DNA of 64,000 nucleotides from Pseudocercospora fijiensis CIRAD86 (Eukaryota > Ascomycota > Dothideomycetes > Mycosphaerellales > Mycosphaerellaceae): assembly GCF_000340215.1 (NCBI RefSeq), contig NW_006921537.1:2321011-2385010 (forward strand), written 5' to 3'. The notes beneath the pieces were generated by a model. The model did not search any database. It had not been told where the DNA came from and was given only the letters and a program-made list of their open reading frames with translations. This document shows, piece after piece, positions 44,050-54,436 of this stretch. The first letter of the stretch is position 1. Every line of letters begins with the position of its first letter. A program made the translations under genes and the position numbers.

Positions 44050-44501
44050 CTTGACAGATATGGCAGACAATAAGAAATCTTGTGTCACCAGAAGATGAGG
44101 GTTGCAGATCTATTTAGCTGTATATACATGCAAGTCGAGACGTCAAAGACCTCGGGAGAATCAGGGGAGATTGGCCGCGAGCCGCATGCCGAGGCCGGCG
44201 TCAAGATTCACTTCGCCGCTGACAAGACCAAACGGGAAGGTATTGGAGTCGGCTTCACCATAAGAATGCTGGCAACATTCGGCATAGCAGATAGAGAGCC
44301 GTAACAGCGATGAACTCTAGGCCGACAAGTGCGAGAACACGGCCAGGGAGAAGGTAGCAAGGTAGGTGAATGGATCCGCACGGCGCACGGACTATTACGT
44401 CATCATCCTGACGCGAAACGCGGTATTCCGACATGTCGCGTTTCTCTCACATGAGCATCCACTTCTGGTAGCGACGACATAATATACCAGCAACCGCCAA
44501 G
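44050..44501. promoter_or_regulatory. Divergent promoter of GCDH and RAD27
   Basis: 452 bp separate the two start codons. The only recognisable elements are the ACGCG sites close to RAD27, listed separately. Confidence 0.5.
44411..44441. promoter_or_regulatory. Cluster of three ACGCG (MBF/DSC1-like) elements upstream of RAD27
   Basis: ACGCG occurs at 44411 and 44418 on the plus strand and as CGCGT at 44437, all within 31 bp and 61-91 bp before the RAD27 ATG. The first two overlap a CGCGAAA core. ACGCG is the core of the MluI cell-cycle box bound by Mbp1/Swi6-type factors at G1/S genes. Assignment to MBF control is inference from sequence and gene identity. Confidence 0.5.
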
Positions 44502-45739
44502 ATGGGTATCAAAAGTGAGCCGCGTCTCAATTGATCATTCATACGTGAGCTCGCTCGCTGACATGTATAGACCTTTACCAAGTTATCAAGGAGAACTGTC
44601 CCGACGCGATCAAAGAAGGCGAGATCAAGAACCAATTCGGCCGTAAAGTCGCCATCGATGCATCTATGTCACTATACTCCTTCCTCGTCGCAGTCCGAAG
44701 CGGTGGCGAGCAGCTCATGAACGAATCGGGCGAGACAACATCACATCTCATGGGCATGTTCTACCGCACATTACGAATCGTAGATAATGGCATCAAGCCT
44801 GTCTATGTTTTCGACGGGGCTCCGCCAAAGCTCAAATCTGGCGAGCTGGCTAAGCGATTCCAGCGCAAATCGGAAGCACAAGAGGCGCACGAGGATGCGA
44901 AGGAAATTGGCACAGCAGAGGAAGTCGAGAAATTCAGTCGGAGAACGGTCCGAGTGACGAGAGAGCACAATCAAGAGGCACAGAGACTGCTGAAGCTCAT
45001 GGGTGTGCCGTATATCATTGCGCCAACGGAAGCCGAGGCACAGTGTGCAGTGATCGCACGAGCTGGAAAAGTGTACGCAGCTGCGAGCGAGGATATGGAT
45101 ACGCTGACATTCGCTTCGCCGGTCTTGCTGCGAAAGCTAACATTCTCCGAGCAGAGGAAAGAGCCCATTCAGGAAATCCATCTTGACCGCGTGCTTGAAG
45201 GCTTGGACATGGACCAGAACCAATTCATCGATCTGTGCATTCTACTGGGCTGCGATTACCTGGATCCGGTCAAGGGGATCGGTCCAAAGAATGCTCTTGC
45301 CCTCATCAAGGAGCACAAGAACCTGGAAGGAGTGGTCGCAATGATCGAAAAGACTGGCAAATACACGCTACCAGAGGACTGGCCGTATCAAGATGCCCGT
45401 GTGCTCTTCCAGGAGCCAGATGTCCGTCAAGCAGACCATCCCGAATGCGACTTCAAGTGGGAGAACCCAGACGTTGATGGACTAGTCAAATTCTTGGTTG
45501 AGGAGAAGGGCTTCTCCGAAGACCGTGTACGAAGTGGTGCAGCACGCTTGCAGAAGAACCTCAAGTCGAGTCAGCAGTCCAGACTAGAGGGCTTCTTCAA
45601 GGCTGTACCCAAGACAGAAGAGGAGAAGGCGAGTCTGAAGAGGAAAAACGAGGAGAAGCTGGAGGCCAACAAGAAGAAGAAAAAGGAGGAGGCCAAGGCT
45701 AAGAAGGACGCAAAAGCGAAACCGAAGATGAATTCGTAA
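44502..45739 (+). CDS. RAD27: Flap endonuclease 1
   Basis: Exon 1 is only 13 nt (44502-44514, MGIK plus one base); exon 2 is 44571-45739. The product has 393 residues, standard for FEN1. The metal-coordinating acidic residues are visible in [43 protein letters not shown] and [19 protein letters not shown]. The C-terminus contains the PCNA-binding PIP box [10 protein letters not shown] and a lysine-rich tail. FEN1 removes 5' flaps during Okazaki fragment maturation and long-patch base excision repair in the nucleus. The free N-terminal Gly after Met removal, required at the active site, is preserved. Three ACGCG elements lie just upstream. Confidence 0.95.
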
Positions 45740-46367
45740 ATGCACTGCAAAAGTGGGTTGATTGGGACAAGCGAAGGCGTTGGTCTGGAGTTCTTGCTGA
45801 AGTATGTGAATGAGTTTGCTGCCACGTCCCAGATCAGCATTTGTCCCCGACATCCTTCGCGGAACTGCTCTCAATGCTTCTGTCGGCGTCTGCTGTGCTT
45901 GCAAGACCAAGTACATTGGACGACTCCGGACATGGCGTGACATGAGTATCTGCTCCAGAAACGGGCCCGTGACTGGTGCTCATCCTTCAAGCGAGAGACT
46001 AAGAATGTTCGCTGCCATGTTGATGAAAAGAAGGGGAAGGGTTGGAGCCAGCGTCTTGACGCAGAGTGAAATGGGATACCAGCGGCCCGTAGAATGTGAG
46101 ATTTCTGATTTGTTACGAACCATGAAGTCCAGGATTGGGGAATTTAGCACTTTCACTCCGATGTGCGTAGACGCTGTACATAAACCGGTCCGCCTTTCCC
46201 GAGTTGAGGGTTTCGGAACGTGCACATGCCGAAATCCCTACCCTAGCAAGTAGTAATCCGAGACCGAGCTGGAGACGCACGCAAGCACGCACGCCTTGTC
46301 AGACGTTCACCAACAAAACAGGATCGACACCAAACTCCGACATTATTATTCCAGATCCGATGCTATC
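45740..46367. other. Intergenic
   Basis: A 628-bp spacer separates two plus-strand genes. Several open frames overlap here, but none is convincing. It should hold the regulator's promoter. Confidence 0.4.
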
Positions 46368-48628
46368 ATGACGGAGCATTCCTCGCCGCCAAACGAGATC
46401 GCCTCGGAGGCAAATGAGCAGCCGCAAGGGAACGACAAGATCAACAAAGCTTGCGAGGTCAGTACCCGACGGATAGATATACGGAAGATGCGGCTTGCCG
46501 CGAGAACTGATACCTTCGTTGTATAGACTTGCCGAAGCAGTAAGCTGAGGTGCATAGTGGAGGAAGACTCGCCAGACGGAATCTGTAAACGATGTCGAGA
46601 TACGAGTCGATTGTGCGTCTTCAAGGCTCCGCGTGTCAGGCAAAGACGCAAACTCCATGTCGATGCTCGAGTGGCGGAGCTAGAGCGGCAACTGCGAGCG
46701 CTTCGAATGCAGTTGCACCAGGCCCAGCACTCTGGTCCCACGAATATCTCGTCCTTGACACCACCTGATGCTGGTGGTCTAAGGTTTGAAGCCCCAGTCA
46801 CCCCGGCATCTTGGCCACGGAAAAGCGCTACTGTGAACGAGGACCTCATTCTTCATGTTGAGGCAGTAGGCCACAGTCCTACCCGAGCATCACCGAACCC
46901 AGAGCGGGTCGTGAGAAGTATAGCTGCTAGCAGCGATGATGTTGTCGAAAGACACGTTTTAAGCTGGGAAGAAGCTGATCGACTGGTGGAGGTCTATTTC
47001 GACGGCTTGGCTATTCACTATCCCTTTGTTACTTTGCCGGCGTACAGATCTACAGAAAAGCTTCGAACTGAACGACCTGTTACCTTCCTGGCGATATTGG
47101 CTGCAGCGAGTGTCACAGCAGGACATGACTTGAATACCGCATTGAACCATGAGTTGTTGGCTCTTCTGGCTCGGCGCATCATGCTAGACGGAGAACATAC
47201 GCTTGACCTGGTCCAGGCCATTACTGTGGTCACCATCTGGTATGCGCCGCTTGACAAGTTTGAAAGTCTTCGCCATTATCAATTTGCGCATTTGGCAGCA
47301 ACCATCGCCATGGACATTGGCTTGGGTGACGAGAGCCAAGACAGTGGGGAGGAAGACATTGACGAAGAAGGTTGGGATCGAAGGAGAACGCTTCTGGGCA
47401 TATATCATTTATGCACCGGTATTTCTGTTACAACAGGGAGACCAAAGATGCTGAGGTTCACCCCGTACAAACAGAAGTGCATTGACCTATTCAAAGCTCG
47501 GAGAGACCTATCGTACCAAGATAGGTGGTTCATCGCATGGGTCGAACTTCAGAGGATTTCGGAGGTTGGCGCTGACATTTTCTTCACTAAGGCCATGGAT
47601 CTCTCAGATCCCAAGAATCAGATCCTCGTGAACGATTTCTGCAAAAAGCTCGATTTCTGGAGAGATGATCATGGATTGCACCTAAATGGTTTGTGTCATG
47701 TTCGTGTGGGTCTTGATCAGTCAAACTAACGAGCGCCAGGTGCTTTGGAGATTCACTACCATTATTCGCGAGCAATGGTACTTTGCGTTGTACTATACGT
47801 AGACCACGACCTGGAAGACTTTCGGCCACCATTTCGTGTTCGCCCGCTTGACGCTCCAGCACCTCCCTCCGCAAGACTGACTCCATTCGTGACCCGTACA
47901 TTCATGGCGCTGGTTGAGACCGTCCACTCCGCACTCGAGGCATTTCTGCAGTTCGATGCTGTGAACTTGTTGGCAGCACCAATTGTAGGTACATTCAAAC
48001 CCCATCAGAATCGTTTACTGATGTGCAAAAGGTGTACTACATTCGCACATTGCATTCTTTCACTATTCTTCTTATGCTCGATATGGCATCACGGCGGCCC
48101 AAGAACGAGATCGGTAAGATACTTGATGAAAACACCTTAAAGGTCTCGTACTACTTCCAGGCCTTCCATCAAATGCTTCAAGGAGCGACCGACAGTGAGG
48201 CTCGAAGGACTCCTTCCAAATTCTGGGCTATCATCCGACGCATGGAACGCTGGTGGCTGCTTCAGGTCCAGCACGCCACCAAGGAAGCAGGCGACCTACG
48301 ACCCTTCGCTAAAATGCAGCCTTCAGCGGCTTGCCACTCGCATTCTCTACCGAAGACCAAAGCCAGCTCCGACCTTCGTGATTCGCCCAAAGACTCCGAA
48401 AGTGGACAATCAGAGCGTCCACAAGATGTTGTCACACCCGAACAACAAATCCCTGGGCTCTCGGTGCACAGCGAGCTCGACCTTGATCGTGGCAACACTC
48501 CGATCTTGGAAGAAAACTGGGTCATGGATATGGATCAAGACCCAGCGTCTTTCCTAACGCCTGAAATTGATTGGGCACTTTTCGATGGTCACGGCATGCT
48601 CGACACAAGCGTGCTGGCTGATACGTGA
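46368..48628 (+). CDS. Zn2Cys6 binuclear-cluster transcription factor
   Basis: Exons 46368-46457, 46527-47688, 47740-47984 and 48032-48628 give 697 residues. The zinc cluster is split by intron 1: CETCRSSKLRC, then CKRCRDTSRLC, with the expected C-x2-C-x6-C spacing in both halves. A basic linker and coiled-coil (RVAELERQLRALRMQLHQ) suggest dimer formation. The middle fungal-specific regulatory domain includes LDLVQAITVVTIWYAPLDKF and GIYHLCTGISVTTGRPKML. The C-terminal part is acidic (TPILEENWVMDMDQDPASFL) and could be an activation domain. Architecture resembles Leu3-like and other metabolic regulators. A monocarboxylate-type transporter gene follows downstream on the same strand and is a plausible target. 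The pathway is unknown. Confidence 0.85.
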
Positions 48629-49855
48629 AATTGATGGACGAGCAACTCCGATGAAGATACGTCTTTTTCAATCAATTTGCCATCTACGCTAGCTGAAAGC
48701 TAAGCTGCCACATCTTCGAACTTGGAGGAAGCTCCACGCAAAGGTAGGGTGAGGCGAGTCGGATGGGAAATAGAAGCAAGCGTAACCCATGCATCCAGCC
48801 CAAGAGTACCCGAAAGCTCATGAGTGACTTGTCTGATATGCGGATCCGAGGTCATGAGGTTCTCCTCATGTGGCGGGAGAGATAGCCAGAGCAGAGCAAT
48901 CTGGTATCCCCGCATATTTCGAACAGACGCCGACAAGGAATCATGGTGACGAGATGCGGGTAGCGATATGGGTTGTGGTAGGGCAATCGATGGGCGAGCA
49001 GGTGTCGCGAGTATGTACTGTGCTTGTAATCAGTGTGCTTCCTCGTGCCGTAGACATTCTCACGGGAAACACACGAAGTGCGATGATGATGAGGAAGAGG
49101 AAAATACACAAGGCAGGTGGTTGCTGCTGTCACCAATAAGGTTTAGACAGGTTCAGGGGCCGGGGCAGGCGCGAGTCAGTCCTCAGCAGGCGTGAGAAGT
49201 TCGTGTATTCTACTACTCTATAGTTCTGCGAGAGACTTGAGAACATCCTCCGCCGTCTCTTTCTGGAGCTGTCAGAGGGGAAATTCTATCATACCAACGC
49301 ACAACATCACGATCCAGGCAGAGCACATGGAACTGCCCTCCTCGGACGACTCGGAGATGTCACGAGCGGCGAGACACTCGACGAGATGGACGACAGCACC
49401 TTCCATCAGACGCGTGCCGGAAGAGTCGTGTGAATAGCGCTGCGGGTGTTGCAAGAGCCCGGGGAACTTTTGAGTAGGAGATGTTCGCTGCAGCCAGAAG
49501 GCAAGACAAGGCAAGGCAAGGCAAGGCAAGAGCGACGGAGGAGACCAAGCAGCTGCAGATGTCGTGACAGCGATGTCGGTGTGCTGCTGCATCATGCCAA
49601 AGCACAGCACATTTCCTTCTATCTGATAATTCGAAGGATTCTGATTCGCCCCAGCCCGAGGTAGAGTCCAGGATGTGCTGTGTTGCCATTGAATCGCTTT
49701 GTCACCGCAAACTCCTCATCACTAATGTATTTGCCATTGCGGCCTTGTGTTCTTTTTACATAATCTTTTCGACATCTCATCCCCATTCCTGATATTTCAA
49801 CACATTCCTGACAGTCACGTTCGTTCGTTCTGAGCTGTTTGCTCAATGACCGACC
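48629..49855. other. Intergenic, transporter promoter
   Basis: 1.2 kb lies between the zinc-cluster regulator and the MFS gene. It contains the GCAAG repeat described separately. No coding region is supported. Binding sites for the upstream regulator would be expected here, but I cannot identify a clear CGG-N-CCG pair. Confidence 0.4.
49501..49530 (+). repeat. GCAAG pentanucleotide microsatellite, six units
   Basis: Six head-to-tail pentamers lie in the intergenic region; the second unit has one substitution (ACAAG). Confidence 0.9.
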
Positions 49856-51341
49856 ATGGCACGAACTATTGACAACGAGTCGGGAAAATATGACTGCGGC
49901 CAATCCGCACAAGCTGAAGAGCCAGGCATGCGCGCGTGGCCGAATCCAGACGACGACGATATGGAACGAGCAATCGAAGAAGCCGAACAGCCACCTCATC
50001 AATTCCACGCAGGAAAGCCCTCCGGAATGGGAACCACCTTGGCAAGAGCGATATCAAGAACATCTGCCGCATCTTCCTGCCAAGATCCAGGACCACCGCC
50101 CGATGGAGGTCTGCAAGCATGGGTTCAATGTGCATGTGTGCATCTCACCATCTTCTCCACCTTTGGCTACATCACCAGTTTTGGCGTATTCCAGACGTAC
50201 TATCAGAACACTCTCGGTGTAAGCCCATCCGCCATATCCTGGATTGGATCCATCCAGATTTTCCTTCTCTTCGGAATTGGCACCTTTACTGGCCGAGCTA
50301 CTGATGCTGGACTCTTCAGGCCCGTATACATCTCCGGCGCTGTGTTCCAGATCGTTGGGATATTTTGTCAAGCGCAATGCAAGACGTTTTGGCAACTCTT
50401 TCTTGCTCAAGCTTTGTGTATCGGTATCGCGAATGGCCTTCAATTCTGTCCGGTTATGTCTTTGATCACCACATACTTTGCCAAGAAGCGAGCGCTCGCT
50501 GTGGGCATTACTGCCGTCGGCTCTTGCACGGGAGGAGTCATCTTTCCTGTCGTTGTTCAGCAGCTGCTTCCAAAGGTCGGTTATGCTTGGACTATCAGAG
50601 TGATTGGCTTCATTATGGTCGCCATCAATATTATTACTATCTCTCTGCTCAAGACACGCTTACCACCGAGAAAGTCCGGGCCTCTGGTTGACTGGGCGTC
50701 ATTCAAGGAGACGCCCTTTGTCCTGTATTGCGTGGCAATGTTCTTCAATTTCTGGGTATGCCTCAACTCCTGCTCGCTGAATTTTCGCTCATGACTTGCA
50801 GGGACTGTACTTTGTCTTCTTCTACATCGGTGCGTATGGTCGAAACGTTCTCGGCGTAAGCTATCAGCAGTCCATCAACCTTCTTCTGACCGTGGTTTCG
50901 GTTGGATTCGTCTTTCGACTTGTGCCTAATTACTTCGCTGATAAGATTGGTTCTCTCAACACCCTCATACCGTTTGCCTACCTCTGCGGTATTATGATGT
51001 TCGGCTGGATCGGAATCCATTCGGAAGCCGGCCTCTTCGTGTTTGCAGCCATCTACGGATCTGGGTCTGCCTGCATACAGGCTCTTTGGCCGGCTGTGAT
51101 AGGCAGTCTGAACAAAGTACCGGACCTGAAGAAGGCGGGAGTGAGGATGGGCATGGCATTCACTGTCGTCAGCTTTGCGAGTCTTACAGGACCACCCCTT
51201 GCTGGAGCAATTGTGCAGCAGATGGGAGGAAACTATCTAGGAGCACAGCTATGGGGAGGAATCAGCTTCTTCACAGGCGCCACTTTACTGGTGGCAACCA
51301 GAGTGTCATTGGTCGGCTGGGATCCGAAGGGTCGAATCTAG
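49856..51341 (+). CDS. MFS transporter, monocarboxylate-porter (MCT/MCH) type
   Basis: Exons 49856-50755 and 50802-51341 give 479 residues. An 80-residue hydrophilic N-terminus ends with the family signature PPPDGGLQAWVQCACVHLTI, followed by FGYITSFGVFQTYYQNTLGV and SAISWIGSIQIFLLFGIGTF. Later segments are YFAKKRALAVGITAVGSCTG and GGVIFPVVVQQLLPKVGYAW, and the last helices include LTGPPLAGAIVQQMGGNYLG. The DG at the start of helix 1 and the FxxKR-type loop are usual for fungal monocarboxylate-like porters. Substrates in this group include carboxylates, riboflavin and other small acids and cannot be told from sequence. The preceding gene encodes a Zn2Cys6 regulator on the same strand, so the two may form a small functional unit. 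Confidence 0.88.
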
Positions 51342-51726
51342 ACTTCATTCATGGCTTGTGACCGATCGAAGCACATTATCGAGGAAAAGACTTTTGGCAT
51401 GACCACTGTTTCAGCACCGGGTTCCTCTCGGATGACGTGCCCTTTGTTGCTGCTTTCTCAGGAGGCGGGCGAGCTTGCGAAAGATGCAGACTTCATACTT
51501 CCCATGATATCCGAGCTTTGCTTTCGAGCGCGCCCAAGCTCCTCAAGCAGAAGTATTTCTACTTTGAAATTTCTTCGACTCGACTCTTCGCGACAACGGT
51601 CAGCGACCGTACACGCTCTCATGTTAGACCGGCTTCCCAAGTCCGCTCTCGAAGCGGTACGCGACATTCGGCAACATGCTGTGCAGAAACTTCGAATCGC
51701 ATAACCCTGGACGAAGACGCGAACGA
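51342..51726. other. Intergenic, left border of the decayed island
   Basis: 385 bp follow the transporter. A 117-codon open frame (from 51351) has no recognisable domain. Nothing is called. Confidence 0.4.
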
Positions 51727-52408
51727 TGGAGCAGCTGCTCGGTAAGCTCGAAGCAGACTGCAAGCAAGGGCTGCTGGACCAGTGAGTGCTACTCGTGTTC
51801 TAGCTATGATGGATTGAAGCTGATATTTGAAGAAGCCTGAGCATCGCCGCACGAAATCACGCGTCTGGTTCTTCTCCTTGTCCGCCGAGCTTCGTAATGC
51901 TATCTACGAACTGGCTCTGACTATGGAAGCCACCACGCACCCACGCTTCAAGCCCTACGATGCCAAATGGCTGCAATACCGTTCAGTCTCTGGCCGCCGC
52001 CCTGCTCTACTACCTGTAAGCAGGAAGGTACCATCTGAAGCGCTTTCGATCTACTACAGCACCACACTGGGCTTTTACTTTATCAGCTCTCAAGGATTTT
52101 CCATGTTGAGACCCGATGAACCCACGCAACGGCTGCTTAAATCATATGTCGGCGCAATCGGTGCGCATCAAGCGGGTATGATCAAGGAGCTCAAGTTCTT
52201 TGTTCCCCCTTGGGATCAGCAGTCCCGAAAGAGGATCGAGAAGCGTGACTTCTGCGACTAGAACGCCGTGATGCAGTTTGTTGAGCGCTATGATCTGCCC
52301 ACACTCGATGTGCATCAAGCTGCTTGGATGATTGAACCCTGGACAAAAGCACGAGTGATGCAGAAAGGAGAAGTGTGTTTTCCTGAGCATGTCGTCTTGA
52401 CGGAATAG
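51727..52408 (+). pseudogene. 2EXR-domain-like gene interrupted by an in-frame stop
   Basis: The conserved part begins near 51830 and reads VWFFSLSAELRNAIYELALT, then PALLPVSRKVPSEALSIYYS and IKELKFFVPPWDQQSRKRIE, a pattern typical of fungal 2EXR/F-box-like proteins of unknown function. A TAG at 52259-52261 stops the frame, but the same frame then continues for 48 sense codons (NAVMQFVERYDLPTLDVHQA and beyond) to a second TAG at 52406. The 5' end is unclear: an ATG at 51727 followed by a GTGAGT donor could be exon 1, but the splice phase does not match. One nonsense mutation plus a poor 5' structure suggests a recently dead gene. Readthrough cannot be excluded. Confidence 0.6.
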
Positions 52409-52453
52409 TCTACGATGGCACCAGAAGAATCAAAGCTTCCCACGCTTAAAACA

Positions 52454-53325
52454 TCAAGGTTTCGTGATAATCACCTCGCCATTCATAAGACCCCAAACGC
52501 CATCCTCTGCTTTAATCCACTCCTGCCAAGCATCCGCCATATCATCCATATCCTTCTCCGTCCATCCAAGTTTCCGCTCAAGCACAGTCTCTCGAATACC
52601 GCCCGACCTCAACCGATCTCGCGTACTGCCTCCCCACATATCTCGTTCTTCTGGAGTCGAGTAACACCAACTACTCATCGAGGCCTGAATATGTGCGCGA
52701 GGGACCCCAGCTTCCATCGCAAGAGATACGAGTCTCACACCCAAACCCTCGAGTCGACCAGAAGATTTCGCGACGGCTTTGCTCAACTTTAGATATTCCT
52801 CGATCAAGTCTGACTTGGGGGATCGTAGGTTGTCGAACCTGTGAAATCGCGACTAGCGACAATGCCGCCTGGCTTGCAAACTCTCGGCATTTTTTTTTGA
52901 GAGCCGCTGATGGTTCGTCCAGGTGGAGGAGGACTTGATGTGCGTGCACCATCTCGAACGTGTTGTCGTCAAAAGGCAACTCGTAAATACTTGCGGCCTG
53001 GAATTTCATATTGGAAATTCCTTCTGACGAGGCGAAAATTTTTGGCTCTGCGGATTATTTCTTCGGACAAGTCTATTGCAACGACTGTTCCTTGGGGGAT
53101 GAGTTTGGCCAAGGATGCTGAGAGTAGGCCTGGTCCTGCGCCGCAATCGAGTCGCTTTATGTCGGGTTTCTTGCTTGAGATTTCTTGTATTTTGGGCAGG
53201 AGATAAGTAGGCTGCACTGTTCTCCACTGTCCGCCAATGCGTGAGGTCTGATGTGCTCGGGCTTGTAGCCTGGAACGTATGCGTGGTGGGTTTGCGCGGT
53301 CATTTTTCTTTGTTCTCTCGAGAGT
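52454..53325 (-). pseudogene. Decayed SAM-dependent methyltransferase with several frameshifts
   Basis: Read in pieces on the minus strand, the region gives a nearly complete class I methyltransferase of about 280 residues. The pieces are KNDRANPP; HAYVPGYKPEHIRPHAL; YLLPKIQEISSKKPDIKRLD with the SAM motif CGAGPGLLSASLA and VVAIDLSEEIIRRAK; AASIYELPFDDNTFEMVHAH; CKPGGIVASRDFTGSTTY; and finally IEEYLKLSKAVAKSSGRLEG to EVIITKP at 52454. Successive pieces lie in different frames, so at least four one- or two-base indels separate them, one at a run of nine T (52890-52898). No intron borders explain the changes. The similarity is to UbiE/COQ5-like fungal methyltransferases. It is clearly a pseudogene, with many lesions but recognisable sequence. 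Confidence 0.78.
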
Positions 53326-53519
53326 CGAATGAGCAGCAGGTGCACTAGAATAGAAGAAAGTCGATGGCAGCAATGCCATGAACGGACCTTGTACGGCTGG
53401 GATGCTGTCGTGGGAGGCGATCATGGCTTTTTCTTTTTCTCTGAGAAATTTATCAGTTATTGTGTTCACGCTCCTGCTCTCTCTGCTGGCGTCATTTTTC
53501 ACTTCCGCCTCCATTTCCA

Positions 53520-54249
53520 CTTCCACTTCACCTTGAATTCGACAGTGCTCCCGTGGTATGCAAGTCACCCACTCTACCGCGCGAGCTAAGAGACAAGATC
53601 TACCACCTCGTCCTCGGAGCACGAATCACAAAGTCCCACTCACGAAGCCGCGAAGAAAGCGGCCAGATCAAACTCGCAAGACGAGAGACTCCATAGACCA
53701 TCTCCTAGCCCAGCACACGCGCGCCCACAGTGGCCCTCCCAAAGCCAACATCAACTAGCTCCTCCTATGTCGCCAAATCCGAAACGAAGCTGCACTCAGT
53801 ACGAAGACTTTCATCATCGAAACAGCATACAGATGTCAGAAATTCTCCACACTACCGGAAATCAAACGACTCAAGAGCTTTTTCCTCGATCACAGTGGCA
53901 AAGAAGCCCGCATCCCAAATCAAAAGAATCTTGCTGAAATTGCAGGCTTCCAGCGTCCTAGATATTGCGGTGAACTTGTTCTCCCCAAGAATGGCAATTA
54001 ACGCAATGTTATTATCGGGAGGACGCGAAATCGAAACTAATGGTATCGAGCTTCGCATTAGGTTTTGTTTTGAATAAGTCGAAAGTGTTCGCGGAGTTGG
54101 GATTGGAGGGTTATGGGGTCGTGGAGAATGTGTTTCGGATTGAATACAGGCCCGTAGATGGAGGTTGGATTGATATGGGTGAAGATGATCATGATATTGA
54201 GGCGATGGAGCAAGCGAGGATTGAGAGGCTCGAGAGGCGTGAGCAATAG
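53520..54249 (+). pseudogene. Second decayed 2EXR-like gene
   Basis: Fragments in three frames resemble a 2EXR-type protein: LPRELRDKIYHLVLGARI (53565-53620), then LLLCRQIRNEAALSTKTFII with ETAYRCQKFSTLPEIKRLKS (from about 53760). A C-terminal block (54040-54249) follows, with FALGFVLNKSKVFAELGLEG and a stretch rich in Glu, Asp and Arg. Stops and frame changes separate them, with no splice signals to connect them. Because the opening motif matches the interrupted gene at 51.8 kb in kind, the two may be old duplicates flanking the dead methyltransferase. Confidence 0.6.
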
Positions 54250-54436
54250 TACGAGGATGGAAGCTGCAGTGAATGCGGCGAGTTCTGAATAGAGAATGGC
54301 GCAACGAGGAAGAGGAGACGTGAATGATGGAGACCGGTGTGCTTGCTTGGAAGCAGATGCCTAGCCGGATACAGCTCTCGGATGCTTTGCATGGAGTGGA
54401 CTGGGGGTCTACTATTGATGTACCGCTCCCATCATA

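Noticed and set aside
51342..54300. Repeat-induced point mutation (RIP) as the cause of the dead island
   Set aside because: The visible lesions are mostly indels, the region is not notably AT-rich, and no repeated transposon copy is seen.
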